Below, one piece after another: positions 52,676 through 61,303 of a DNA stretch of 64,000 nucleotides (position 1 is the first letter of the stretch; the number at the start of each line of letters is the position of its first letter). Source of the stretch: Akkermansia sp. (GTDB taxonomy: Bacteria; Verrucomicrobiota; Verrucomicrobiia; Verrucomicrobiales; Akkermansiaceae); contig JAFQEF010000022.1 in assembly GCA_017399165.1 (NCBI GenBank), forward strand, positions 1 to 64,000, written 5' to 3'. A model generated the notes under the pieces. It saw only the letters and a program-made list of their open reading frames with translations. It was not told where the DNA came from and made no database searches. The translations under genes were made by a program, and so were the position numbers.

Positions 52676-54598
52676 ATGAGCACATACGGTTATCATAGAC
52701 TGGCTGCGGCGGTTCCGCGCGTGCGCGTGGCGGACGTAGAATTTAACACAACAGAGCTTATCTCAGCAACGGAACAAGCGGCAGCGCAGGGGGGGGCCGT
52801 AGTGTGTTTTCCCGAGCTGTGTATTACCTCCGCTTCTTGTGCGGATTTGTTTTTTCAGCCCGCTTTGTTAAAGGCTGCGGAGGCCGGGTTAACCCGTTTT
52901 GCCAACGAAACGGCACAATTACCCATTGTGTCGATTGTAGGTTTGCCGTTGTTGTTGGATGATAAGCTGTTTAATGTGGCTGCCGTGGTGCAGGGCGGTT
53001 TTGTGCGTGGTTTTGTCCCCAAGAGCATTATACCTAATAAAAGAGAGAGCTACGAGCGCCGTCAGTTTTCTCCCGCCGCCATGCTTACTCGTACCGAGGT
53101 AGCGTTGTTCGGAGACTGTTTCCGCATACCTGTTGGTACCGATTTGATTTTTGAGGTGGATGATGAGCTCAAGTTCGGCATTGAAATTGGCGATGATGCT
53201 GGCGCCCTGTTGCCACCCTCCACCCGTTTAGCCATGCAGGGGGCTCGCGTTATACTGAATCCGTCTGCGGCAATATCCATAGCCGGACGTGGTGAGTATA
53301 ACCGTAATCTCATTGCGGCACGTAGTGGCAGCTGTATTGCTGCGTATGTGCATGTGGGTGCCGGGGTTCACGAAAGTACGCAAGACGGCGTGTGCGGTGG
53401 CTATGCCCTGATTGCGGAGAACGGACGCCTTGCCGCACAAAATGAACCGTATGCACGAGAGCTCAGCATGGTATATGCAGATGTTGACATGCAGCGTTTG
53501 GGTGCAGCCCGCCTGAGTGAGAGCAATTTCTGTGATAATTTATTGCAGGCGGAGTGGCCACAGCCTCGCTGCGTGCAGTGCCATATAGATGCCCAGAGCT
53601 GCGATTTGAAATATGCGTATTTGCCGCCGCGCCCCTTTGTGCCGGATCCGGAAATTGCTGCAAGCCGTTGTGAAGAAATCCTCAATATACAGGCCGCAGC
53701 GTTAGCAAAGCGTATAGAGTGTGCCTATGCAAAAACGCTGGTAATAGGCGTATCCGGCGGGTTGGACAGCACCTTGGCCTTGCTGGTGTGTGACCGTGCT
53801 TGTAAATTGCTCGGGCGTAGCAATGACTGCATTTTAGCCATTACCATGCCCGGGTTCGGCACCACCGGGCGCACCTACAACAATGCTGTAAAGATGATTA
53901 AGCTTTTGGGGTGTAACTTTAAGGAGGTTAATATCAAAGAAGCCTGCCTGCTGCACTTTAAGGATTTGGACTTTGACCCCGCCTTGCGCACCAATACCTA
54001 CGAGAATGTACAGGCTCGTGAGAGAACCAAATTGCTCATGAACTTGGCCAACAAAACAGGTGGTATGGTAGTGGGTACGGGCGACCTCTCCGAGATTGCC
54101 CTCGGCTGGGCCACCTACAATGGCGACCATATGAGTATGTACGGGGTCAACTGCTCTATCCCCAAATCCCTCATACGTTGTCTGATAGAATATACCGCTA
54201 CTATATCAGCCCCCGCATTGGCAGAGGTGTTGAGGGATGTTAATGCAACCCCGGTGAGCCCGGAGCTGTTACCGCCCTCTGACGATGGTAAGATTGATCA
54301 AAAGACGGAGGAAATCCTCGGGCCGTATGATTTGCATGATTTCTTCCTTTATCATTTCATTAAATATGGGGCAGAACCTGCTAAGTTGAAAGCATTAGCC
54401 TTGCATGCCTTTGCCGGTGAATATGAGGAGCCTTTGATTGAGAGCACGCTGCGCATGTTCCTGCGGCGCTTCTTTACGCAGCAATTTAAGCGCACCTGCG
54501 TGCCGGATGGCCCCAAGGTGGGCACTATTGCGCTCTCTCCGCGTGGGGATTGGCGCATGCCTACCGATGTAAACGGAGCCATTTGGCAACGCTCATAA
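52676..54598 (+). CDS. nadE: NAD+ synthetase, glutaminase-type length but Cys lost
   Basis: Final step of NAD synthesis: amidation of deamido-NAD. 640 residues with an N-terminal nitrilase-fold glutaminase domain (about 1-290) and a C-terminal synthetase domain with the PP-loop SGGLDSTLAL at 360-369. Of the glutaminase triad, the Glu (FPELCITS, Glu47) and the Lys region (KSIIPNKRESYERR) are present, but the nucleophile position in FGIEIGDD is Gly172, where the family has Cys (FGxEICED). The enzyme therefore probably cannot use glutamine and would need free ammonia. The synthetase half looks intact, with GTGDLSEIALGW. Confidence 0.92.
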   Translation: MSTYGYHRLAAAVPRVRVADVEFNTTELISATEQAAAQGGAVVCFPELCITSASCADLFFQPALLKAAEAGLTRFANETAQLPIVSIVGLPLLLDDKLFNVAAVVQGGFVRGFVPKSIIPNKRESYERRQFSPAAMLTRTEVALFGDCFRIPVGTDLIFEVDDELKFGIEIGDDAGALLPPSTRLAMQGARVILNPSAAISIAGRGEYNRNLIAARSGSCIAAYVHVGAGVHESTQDGVCGGYALIAENGRLAAQNEPYARELSMVYADVDMQRLGAARLSESNFCDNLLQAEWPQPRCVQCHIDAQSCDLKYAYLPPRPFVPDPEIAASRCEEILNIQAAALAKRIECAYAKTLVIGVSGGLDSTLALLVCDRACKLLGRSNDCILAITMPGFGTTGRTYNNAVKMIKLLGCNFKEVNIKEACLLHFKDLDFDPALRTNTYENVQARERTKLLMNLANKTGGMVVGTGDLSEIALGWATYNGDHMSMYGVNCSIPKSLIRCLIEYTATISAPALAEVLRDVNATPVSPELLPPSDDGKIDQKTEEILGPYDLHDFFLYHFIKYGAEPAKLKALALHAFAGEYEEPLIESTLRMFLRRFFTQQFKRTCVPDGPKVGTIALSPRGDWRMPTDVNGAIWQRS

Positions 54599-54615
54599 GG
54601 TGCTTTGGCTAAACA

Positions 54616-55086
54616 TCAATGCCCACCGGCCCTACCAATAACGCCGGAGGTATCACTGTGCCCTTTTTCCTCTGCCTTTTGCAGGGCTGTTTCTCCTTTT
54701 CTGTCTCGAATGTCGGGGTCTGCATTAGCATCCAACAAAAGGGATACGATTTCTGTTGCCCCTGACTCTGCTGCAATCATAAGGGCGGTTTCGCCCTGCT
54801 CGTTCTGCATGTCTACATTAGCACCGTTGTTTACCAACACGCGTACAATATCTTCCTTATTACGCTCTGCAGCCTCCATTAAGGCCGTGCTGCCACTTTC
54901 ATCTATGGAGTTGATGCTGATGCCTTCTGCCAGAATACTACGCAATTTGTCACCGCCGCCGCGTGCTGCATGGTATACCTCTTCCTTTTGGGAGGCATAA
55001 GAGTTTGTTGAGGCGGCGGCCAATGGTATTAGTACGGCAGCAGCCAGTGTAGCTGCAATGATGTTGTATATGATAATCTCTTTCAT
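54616..55086 (-). CDS. Small secreted ankyrin protein, 156 aa
   Basis: Signal peptide or membrane anchor (about 8-25), then three to four ankyrin repeats with consensus ETALMIAAESGATEIVSLLLDANAD. The ATG at 55086 is chosen; a TTG 12 bases upstream is possible. The last repeat ends abruptly in GHSDTSGVIGRAGGH. It is a paralogue of the next gene, with strongest similarity in the first two repeats. Partners unknown. Confidence 0.82.
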   Translation of the reverse strand: MKEIIIYNIIAATLAAAVLIPLAAASTNSYASQKEEVYHAARGGGDKLRSILAEGISINSIDESGSTALMEAAERNKEDIVRVLVNNGANVDMQNEQGETALMIAAESGATEIVSLLLDANADPDIRDRKGETALQKAEEKGHSDTSGVIGRAGGH

Positions 55087-55175
55087 TTTTTTACTCAAGG
55101 GGTGTTCTATTAGCGGCCTTACTTATACCCCCTCATGTGCATTCCGTCAAATCTAATTTTCAAATTGTTAGGCAG

Positions 55176-55202
55176 CAAAACAGCCCGACATTTTTGTCGG
55201 GC
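55176..55202 (-). terminator. Possible terminator of second ankyrin gene
   Basis: Arms GCCCGACA and TGTCGGGC around a four-base loop, followed on the minus strand by CTGTTTTGC; 26 bases after the stop. Confidence 0.6.
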
Positions 55203-55228
55203 CGTGGGGAATCATGGAGTTGCATCTA

Positions 55229-55678
55229 TCAGCGGGCTCCGGCAGCGCGCAGCAGTTCCACTACTTGGTGGTTGCGTTCATCGAGCGCTTTGTCCAATGC
55301 TGTTTCGCCGTCTTCATCTCGGGCGTTGAGGTTGGCTCCCGCCTCAATAAGTATACGCACGGCTTCTACGTTGCCTTCATCTGCGGCAATCATGAGGGCT
55401 GTTTCGCCATCCTCATCTGCTGCGTTGACATTGGCGCCATTGGCTATCAATACGCGTACAGCCTCCGCATTGCGACTGTCTGCCGCCTCCATCAATGCCG
55501 TCTCTCCATCGTTGTCGGTTGCATTGATGTTTACCCCTTGTTTCAGTAGGGCTTTAAGTGCGGCATCTCCACTACGGGCTGCTCTCAATACTTGCCTTTG
55601 CGGGTGATTGTACGGCTCGTCGGCATGAAGCACAGGGGCTAATACTGCAATTAAGGTGATATAGAGTGCTTTTTTCAT
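55229..55678 (-). CDS. Small secreted ankyrin protein, 149 aa
   Basis: Signal peptide MKKALYITLIAVLAPVLHA followed by four highly regular ankyrin repeats (GETALMEAADSRNAEAVRVL and relatives) in which every repeat carries the DGETAL turn. It is a paralogue of the 156-residue protein downstream. It is one of few genes here with both a normal leader (about 28 bases) and a purine-rich ribosome-binding sequence (AAAGGA) before the ATG. Confidence 0.85.
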   Translation of the reverse strand: MKKALYITLIAVLAPVLHADEPYNHPQRQVLRAARSGDAALKALLKQGVNINATDNDGETALMEAADSRNAEAVRVLIANGANVNAADEDGETALMIAADEGNVEAVRILIEAGANLNARDEDGETALDKALDERNHQVVELLRAAGAR

Positions 55679-55706
55679 ATCTGTTATCCTTTCGGTTGTT
55701 GGTTTA

Positions 55707-55734
55707 TTTATATCATTTTAATAGGAATTGTCAA
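55707..55734 (-). promoter_or_regulatory. Promoter of 149-aa ankyrin gene
   Basis: TTGACA, 16-base spacer, TATAAA, 28 bases before the ATG at 55678; an AAAGGA sequence lies in the leader. Confidence 0.6.
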
Positions 55735-55825
55735 TATCTTTAAGTAAAAAATGACAAAAATGCGTTTATTTACACTTGTAAAGATGTTGAGTTTTGTGTA
55801 TATTTATCAAAAACATATAGATTCT

Positions 55826-56557
55826 ATGAATAAAACAATCGGAATAATGGTTGGGATGCTGGGTGGTGTAGTAGGCGCAACGGAGGCGCCGCAGGCGGAG
55901 CCCGTATACCCCGAGCAGATAACGATGCAGACATATAATGATGAGCGGAGTGTGCATCAACTTGCTGTAAATGTAGGCGGTGGTATCAGCACGGAAGGCG
56001 AAAAAGAGCTGTACGATACAAACATGATACTATTTGATGTGGAGTACGCATATTACTTAAATAACTACAACGCATTAACAATCGGGCTCACCATAGGCAG
56101 CGGCGGTGATGATGTGGAGCAATGGTTGCCGGGACGGCATCACCCGCATTATTTTGCGTATGAGTATGACCGCTCCACCTTTGCATTGATGGTGGGATAC
56201 CGTTTGCAAGTACCCGTTACGGAGAGATTATCTTTCGCATTAGGCGTTAAAGCCGGGCTTGATTTTCAGACCTTGGCATTGGATTATTACCCACAAGATG
56301 TTCGCTATGACCCGTATGACGATGAATACTACAGTGAGCCGGAGCAAGAGGAAAATGATTTAGGCTTTAAATATGCAGCTTATGCCGGGTTAAATTACCA
56401 ATTGACGGACCACACCAGTTTGGAGATTGGGTACCAGTTCAGCAATTCAACGGCTCAGCCTGCCGTACACCATGAATGGGAACGCCATTGCCCGAAGGTG
56501 ACCGCCCCGAAATACGGATTGCATGAGATACGGGCCGGGTTAAGATTCGATTTTTGA
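55826..56557 (+). CDS. Outer-membrane beta-barrel protein
   Basis: A 243-residue predicted eight-stranded OmpA/OmpW-like barrel: signal peptide (MNKTIGIMVGMLGGVVGA), alternating aromatic strands (NNYNALTIGLTIGSG, FALMVGYRLQVP, LSFALGVKAGLDF, YAAYAGLNYQL, HTSLEIGYQFS) and a C-terminal strand ending in Phe (IRAGLRFDF), the signal for BAM insertion. One loop is very acidic and Tyr-rich (DPYDDEYYSEPEQEE). The ATG at 55826 begins the signal peptide. Its 3' end overlaps the convergent rnr gene by 18 bases. Confidence 0.82.
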   Translation: MNKTIGIMVGMLGGVVGATEAPQAEPVYPEQITMQTYNDERSVHQLAVNVGGGISTEGEKELYDTNMILFDVEYAYYLNNYNALTIGLTIGSGGDDVEQWLPGRHHPHYFAYEYDRSTFALMVGYRLQVPVTERLSFALGVKAGLDFQTLALDYYPQDVRYDPYDDEYYSEPEQEENDLGFKYAAYAGLNYQLTDHTSLEIGYQFSNSTAQPAVHHEWERHCPKVTAPKYGLHEIRAGLRFDF

Positions 56558-58786
56558 TGCCGCCGCAGGTCGAAAATCAACAAAGCGGGAAACGATATCC
56601 ACATTGCAGGGGATGAGTTGTAGCTCGCTGCCCGGTAATAGGTATTGACCATCCGTAGAGGACCATCGGCGGGTATGGCGTTCAAAATACCAACGGCTGC
56701 CATATGCATTCTCCAGCTCTTCCCCTCCTACAAATCCTTTCATTTGCAGGGCGGGTATTTCTACAGATACTCCCTGCGGGTAGGCATCGGTAATAAAGCC
56801 GGTCCAAACGCGGGGGGAGTCTTTGTCACATTCGTTAGCTAGGTATTGAGCCAGTTTTGTCTGTTTTGCTTCGTTTTCTGCAGCGGCAGAGTTGCGCTCC
56901 GTTTCAGAAATATGCTCTGCCGTAGCAATGAGTTGCCCCATAGAAGGCAAGTGCACACTCGCATTTTTACCGAACACCAAGCGGTCAAACCCGCGGTGTA
57001 CCAATAGGTCTGCATAGCGGCGTATGGGGCTGGTAAAATGGCAGTAGTCCGATTTAGCCAAACCAAAGTGCCCCATGGGCTGTGTGGCATAGCGGGCGCG
57101 CATCATGGAGCGGAGCAAGGCGGTAGTCAGTATCTGCTCATCCTCATGCCCGCGAATTTGCAAAGCTACGCGGCAGAGCTCCTCTCGAGAGTTGAGGCTA
57201 CCTACTTTTATGCCGTAACTGCGAGCCAGTTCTGCAAAATTTTGAAGTTTAGCGGGATCCGGCTCTTCATGCACGCGGTATACAGCCGGTGTCAGCGTGG
57301 CGGTGAGCTTATGGGCTACAGCCTCATTGGCTGCCAGCATAAACTCCTCAATCATTTGGTGAGCGGCATCACTGCGTTCTGTAACGATATCCGTGACCTC
57401 TCCCCGGTTATTCAGCATTAAATTGAGCTCCGGTACCTCTAAATCGAGCGCTCCTTGAGCCATGCGGCGTTTACGTAATATGCATGCCAGTTTATGAGCC
57501 TCTAACAGGGCGGCATCCGTTGTTTCAGACCCGCTGCTACCGCGCCCTTCAATAACCGCCAAAGCGGTGCCGTAATCCAGCCTGCATGCAGAGCGTATAA
57601 CGGCGTTGCGGAATTCTGCGCGGAACACCTCGCCCTTGCGGTTGATGCGCATGAGGCACAGTTTGGTTAATCTGTCCTCCCCGGCGCGTAAAGAGCAAAG
57701 GTCATCGCACAGGCGGGGTGGTAACATGGGTAATACGCGGTCCGGCAAATAGGTGGAATTGCCCCGTAGGCGCGCCTCTGCATCCAACGCACTGCCCGGC
57801 TTTACGTAATAGCTGACATCCGCAATATGGACGGCCAGCTCCCAGCTGTCTTTGCTGAGGTTTTTTACACTAATGGCATCATCATAATCACGAGCCGTAG
57901 CCGGGTCTATGGTGAAAACATGCTGCTGTCTCCAATCGTCTCTTCGGGTGTATTCCTCTGCCGGTATTGCTTGCGGAAGCTGCTCAGACTCGTTCAGCAC
58001 CTCCGGCGGAAAAGTATCCTTGAGCGAATAGCGGTGCATGATGGTGGTAATATCTACCCCCGTGTCATCCGGCCAGCCCAGTACGCTTTGCACAGTGCCG
58101 GTGGCATCCATCTTGCCGATGGGGTAACTCTCAATGTTGACCGTTATGGCCATGCCGGAGAGCAGGTTAGGTGGAGCAGGGGCTGTAATGCGTACTCTTT
58201 GAGGTGCTGTTTTGCCATCCCCCTCCATATAACCGTATCTGCCGCCGGTACGATAAATGCCAACCCAAGTGTCGCGGCGACGCTCCAGAATTTCATCCAC
58301 CCTTACCTCCAGCGTTAAATCCGTTTGTTGAGGATTCCCCCTGCGCCGCCCGAACGCGCGTGGTGCATTGCGTCTCAACGTCACACGCACGGTATCACCA
58401 TCCATAGCACCGCCATCCCTATGCGCTTGTACAGGTAATTCAATGAGGGCACCGGAGGCGTCATCCGACAAACGTTTTAACTCTTGTTGTCCCTCCGTAT
58501 TGGCGATAAACAATAATTTACCTTTGGGTAATTGCTTGATTTTACCAATGAGCGGGGACTCTGCCGCGGCACGCAACACTAATCGCGCTTGCCTCAGCCG
58601 TACAAGTTTACCGTTTTGCTGCCATTCTTTTAATAAAGCTCGTAGAGCAGTGCGCTCTTGGGTGCATATACCCATGCCACGGGCTATGGCCGAGGCATCC
58701 TGCGCCTCATAGCCGGGGGCACGAAGATACGCCATAAGGCGTTGTTCTAACGGTATGACTTCAGGATTCAATGGCTTCCCACGCAT
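56540..58786 (-). CDS. rnr: Ribonuclease R
   Basis: 3'-to-5' exoribonuclease of the RNB family that degrades structured RNA. 748 residues: an N-terminal winged-helix region, cold-shock-like domains, the RNB domain with the metal-binding DPATARDYDDAI, ADVSYYVKPGSALD and the RR/YA segment PIRRYADLLVHR, and a C-terminal S1 domain. It lacks the long basic tail of the E. coli enzyme and ends soon after S1. The ATG at 58786 overlaps the preceding lipoprotein gene by 26 bases. Confidence 0.93.
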   Translation of the reverse strand: MRGKPLNPEVIPLEQRLMAYLRAPGYEAQDASAIARGMGICTQERTALRALLKEWQQNGKLVRLRQARLVLRAAAESPLIGKIKQLPKGKLLFIANTEGQQELKRLSDDASGALIELPVQAHRDGGAMDGDTVRVTLRRNAPRAFGRRRGNPQQTDLTLEVRVDEILERRRDTWVGIYRTGGRYGYMEGDGKTAPQRVRITAPAPPNLLSGMAITVNIESYPIGKMDATGTVQSVLGWPDDTGVDITTIMHRYSLKDTFPPEVLNESEQLPQAIPAEEYTRRDDWRQQHVFTIDPATARDYDDAISVKNLSKDSWELAVHIADVSYYVKPGSALDAEARLRGNSTYLPDRVLPMLPPRLCDDLCSLRAGEDRLTKLCLMRINRKGEVFRAEFRNAVIRSACRLDYGTALAVIEGRGSSGSETTDAALLEAHKLACILRKRRMAQGALDLEVPELNLMLNNRGEVTDIVTERSDAAHQMIEEFMLAANEAVAHKLTATLTPAVYRVHEEPDPAKLQNFAELARSYGIKVGSLNSREELCRVALQIRGHEDEQILTTALLRSMMRARYATQPMGHFGLAKSDYCHFTSPIRRYADLLVHRGFDRLVFGKNASVHLPSMGQLIATAEHISETERNSAAAENEAKQTKLAQYLANECDKDSPRVWTGFITDAYPQGVSVEIPALQMKGFVGGEELENAYGSRWYFERHTRRWSSTDGQYLLPGSELQLIPCNVDIVSRFVDFRPAAASKIES

Positions 58787-59570
58787 TTATTTCCTCCAAA
58801 TCCGGTATCTCTCGGTAAGCTCTTTGGGAGAAGGCATCCCAGTAGCTTTTCTCCTCAATTTGTTTTTGAAAGGTGGAGTTGTGCAATTTATCATGGGCAG
58901 AGGCACGTATCACCCTTGCTAATACTGCGGCCCATTCTTTAAGGTTGGCATCCGCATTGCCGGTGTAGGTGTAGGCGTGTTTGCTGTACAAACGTATTTT
59001 TTTGCGGTTAGCATCTTTGAACGCCATCAGGAGCTGCCCGGTGCGGGTGTCTCTCATGGTGCATTCTATGGAGACGTTGCCATTCGCCACGTACCCTATG
59101 ACATTTGATACACCGGGTATATCAACCAAAGGACCACCCACGGCATTGATTGCTTTTAATGCCGGACGCTGACGCCGAAAATCTACCAGTGCCGTGTGAA
59201 TGCAAACATCTGACTCCGCAGGATTCGCGGTGAGTCTCCAATCTGTGCCGTTTACCTTGTTTGATTCTTGAAGTGCAGCAGCAATGGCTTGTGTTAAGTA
59301 GTCCTGCATTTGAATGGCCATGATGGGTGCTGCTTCAGGGTCTGATTTGCTGATTTTTGAAATATCCATGGGGTGTATGTAGATACGCCCCGATTGGTGA
59401 GATGCATAAGGATTCCCTTTACCCCAAGTCCAATATCCTTTTACCGGCACTTTGATGTTGTGCTGTAACTCTACATTATACAGCCCGCTTTCCGATTGTA
59501 ACCTGTTTTGACAAGATACAAACAAGAGGGAGCAAAGTCCGAGCAGGGAAAGGGTGGATAAACGTCTCAT
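58761..59570 (-). CDS. Lipoprotein, possibly DUF3313-like
   Basis: A 269-residue lipoprotein (lipobox FVSC, Cys20). The middle contains ADxxIHTALVDFRR and SIECTMRDTRTGQLLMAFKDANR, a pattern seen in DUF3313-type lipoproteins, which are of unknown function. This assignment is by memory and moderate. Upstream gene of rnr, overlapping it by 26 bases. Leaderless-type promoter. Confidence 0.7.
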   Translation of the reverse strand: MRRLSTLSLLGLCSLLFVSCQNRLQSESGLYNVELQHNIKVPVKGYWTWGKGNPYASHQSGRIYIHPMDISKISKSDPEAAPIMAIQMQDYLTQAIAAALQESNKVNGTDWRLTANPAESDVCIHTALVDFRRQRPALKAINAVGGPLVDIPGVSNVIGYVANGNVSIECTMRDTRTGQLLMAFKDANRKKIRLYSKHAYTYTGNADANLKEWAAVLARVIRASAHDKLHNSTFQKQIEEKSYWDAFSQRAYREIPDLEEINAWEAIES

Positions 59571-59579
59571 GCTGCCGTT

Positions 59580-59607
59580 AATCTATCAGTTTTTTATGAA
59601 AAATCAA
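59580..59607 (-). promoter_or_regulatory. Promoter of lipoprotein-rnr, leaderless type
   Basis: TTGATT, 16-base spacer, TAGATT, then nine bases to the ATG at 59570. Confidence 0.55.
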
Positions 59608-59637
59608 TGCTTTTTTTTGATTGCTATGAAATTTCGC

Positions 59638-59666
59638 TTGACATTTCTTAACAAAAATGGCATTCT
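59638..59666 (+). promoter_or_regulatory. rplY promoter
   Basis: TTGACA, 17-base spacer, CATTCT. The ATG is 112 bases further on, so this gene has a long leader in contrast to many neighbours. Confidence 0.5.
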
Positions 59667-59673
59667 TTGCGCC

Positions 59674-59778
59674 CACCTTGCCTTGTGGTAGGGTGAGACC
59701 AGCCCGGCGGGTGACATACCGCGCACCGACGTCGGAAGAACTCCAATAAACACAATTTCAAAACATCGTTTCATCATT
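59674..59778 (+). promoter_or_regulatory. Long, possibly structured rplY leader
   Basis: About 105 bases of untranslated RNA. The first 75 bases are GC-rich and contain self-complementary segments such as CCACCTTGCC with GGTAGGGTG and CGACGTCG. Ribosomal-protein leaders often mediate feedback by the protein; L25 leaders are known in other phyla. I cannot match this to a known class. Confidence 0.35.
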
Positions 59779-60333
59779 ATGACAACTCTTACACTTAATG
59801 TAACGAAGCGCGAGGTTACCGGCACCGGTAAGCTCAATGCACTGCGCGCTCAGGGCTTTGTACCCGGCGTGATTTACGGACCTGCCGTTGAGGGCAACAT
59901 CAATGTTCAGGCTAAGCTTTCTGATGTTCGTGCTTTCCTCAACGCTGCCGATTCCGACAGTGTTCTCGTTAAGCTCAACCTCGATGGCTCCGAGGTATTG
60001 GCCATGGTTAAGGATGTACAGCGCTGCTTCCTGACCGACGCTACTACGCACCTGGATTTTGAGGCCGTAACCCCCGACACCGTGGTTAAGACCAAGGTTG
60101 CCGTTAAGCTTACGGGTACTCCCGTGGGTGTGGGCATGGGTGGTGTTGTACACCAGATTGTGCATGAGATGCCTGTTAAGTGCGCCGTTAAGAATATCCC
60201 CTGCTGCATTTCCGGCGACATCAGCGCCGTTAAGCTGGGTGAGTCCTTCCGCTTGGCTCAGGTTGAGCTCCCTGCCGATGTAACGACTCCGTTCAACGGC
60301 ACGGTGGTGCTTGCTTCCGTTGTGAAGCCCTAA
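59779..60333 (+). CDS. rplY: Ribosomal protein L25/CTC family
   Basis: Binds 5S rRNA in the large subunit. 184 residues in the long CTC form: the L25 domain (about 1-95, with GTGKLNALRAQGFVPGVIYG) plus the C-terminal beta domain. The C-terminal extension typical of this form is complete (LPADVTTPFNG). pth, the common neighbour, is not present. A strong terminator follows. Confidence 0.93.
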   Translation: MTTLTLNVTKREVTGTGKLNALRAQGFVPGVIYGPAVEGNINVQAKLSDVRAFLNAADSDSVLVKLNLDGSEVLAMVKDVQRCFLTDATTHLDFEAVTPDTVVKTKVAVKLTGTPVGVGMGGVVHQIVHEMPVKCAVKNIPCCISGDISAVKLGESFRLAQVELPADVTTPFNGTVVLASVVKP

Positions 60334-60352
60334 TCCCTGCAAAATATTTAAG

Positions 60353-60393
60353 AAAAACCCTTTCCGTGTGATACGCGGAAAGGGTTTTTCTTT
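60353..60393 (+). terminator. rplY terminator
   Basis: Arms AAAAACCCTTTCCG and CGGAAAGGGTTTTT with a nine-base loop and T-rich tail. Confidence 0.92.
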
Positions 60394-60397
60394 TAGA

Positions 60398-60426
60398 TTG
60401 ACAAAGGAAGTGCAGCAGGATAATCT
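60398..60426 (+). promoter_or_regulatory. Promoter of 43-aa lipoprotein, leaderless type
   Basis: TTGACA, 17-base spacer, TAATCT, then eight bases to the ATG at 60435. Starts five bases after the rplY terminator. Confidence 0.7.
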
Positions 60427-60434
60427 GTGTGCCT

Positions 60435-60566
60435 ATGACTACTCTTAAATTAATAATCATTACAGCAGTGGCCTTGAGCTGCGTAAGTTGCAGGGCTTCA
60501 TTCGATGCCGGCATGGCTCATACGGATTGGGTGTACGATACGCAGAACCCAATGCATCGGCCGTGA
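60435..60566 (+). CDS. Small lipoprotein, 43 aa
   Basis: A short gene that usual length cut-offs miss. The product has a basic start (MTTLKL), a hydrophobic segment and a lipobox (LSCVSC, Cys19 or Cys16), then a polar remainder of about 25 residues with DWVYDTQNP. It fits an entericidin-like or other small lipoprotein, but no homologue is recognised. It has a near-consensus promoter in the leaderless arrangement, and the whole gene fits exactly between the rplY terminator and the convergent NlpC/P60 gene, ending 10 bases before it. Confidence 0.65.
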   Translation: MTTLKLIIITAVALSCVSCRASFDAGMAHTDWVYDTQNPMHRP

Positions 60567-60576
60567 AGGGGAAACC

Positions 60577-61302
60577 TCAGCGGATGTTTTTGTAACGCTG
60601 CGGGGTATAGCCAAGCCTTTTGAGGGTGTTAAGGCTGATTCTGTAGCGGTAGCATTTCCAGTGAGGCACGCCACCCGCCTCTATGGCGTAAAATGAGGCG
60701 TGCTCTGCATCTGCCCACTCGACAAACAGTATCACATGTACACCGGGTTTTAAGGCTATATCACCCGGTTGCAGTGCTGAAAAATCGGGCAAGGGGGTGC
60801 AGAGTGCGCCTAATTCTCTTGTGGAATACGGGCGAGGCAAACGCCAGCAACGTGAAACCAAGCCGGAGCAGTCAATACCGGCTGCATATTGGCTTACAGC
60901 ATCGTCGCCTCCGGCTACTTTTGCGGTAGAAGCATAATCTCCGGCGTATACAACGGTATCTTGATGAAGACGTTGTACGAATTGTTGAGGGGTATCAAAG
61001 CCGCCCCATTTATACGGCATGCCTGTGTTATACCCGTGTTTCCACCACATGGAAGATCCTAAGGAGGCGGCTGCAGCGGCATCCGGGGTATCAACCCATT
61101 GCCCGTCGGGGGCCTCCCCATGCATACGGTGACGAGCAGAGGCATACCACTGCAACCCGATATAGGCATTGGCCGTTTGAATGGCTTGCTCTCTTGTTAC
61201 ATACTCGGAGGGAGCGGGAATGGCCGGTGCCTCGATATTCGGGCTCTGCCAAGTACACGCACTTGTCAAAATTAAGGCTATGGCTGATAAAATAAGGCGC
61301 AT
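60577..61302 (-). CDS. NlpC/P60-like lipoprotein
   Basis: A 241-residue predicted cell-wall peptidase. Lipobox LTSAC near the N-terminus (Cys17 or close). Catalytic Cys in GIDCSGLVSRCW and His in HVILFVEW; a region before the Cys (MPYKWGGFDTP) matches the YxWGG of the family. Most NlpC/P60 enzymes cut gamma-D-Glu-meso-DAP bonds in stem peptides. The ATG at 61302 follows the LptF/G stop by one base, so the two are coupled. Confidence 0.85.
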   Translation of the reverse strand: MRLILSAIALILTSACTWQSPNIEAPAIPAPSEYVTREQAIQTANAYIGLQWYASARHRMHGEAPDGQWVDTPDAAAAASLGSSMWWKHGYNTGMPYKWGGFDTPQQFVQRLHQDTVVYAGDYASTAKVAGGDDAVSQYAAGIDCSGLVSRCWRLPRPYSTRELGALCTPLPDFSALQPGDIALKPGVHVILFVEWADAEHASFYAIEAGGVPHWKCYRYRISLNTLKRLGYTPQRYKNIR

Positions 61303-61303
61303 G

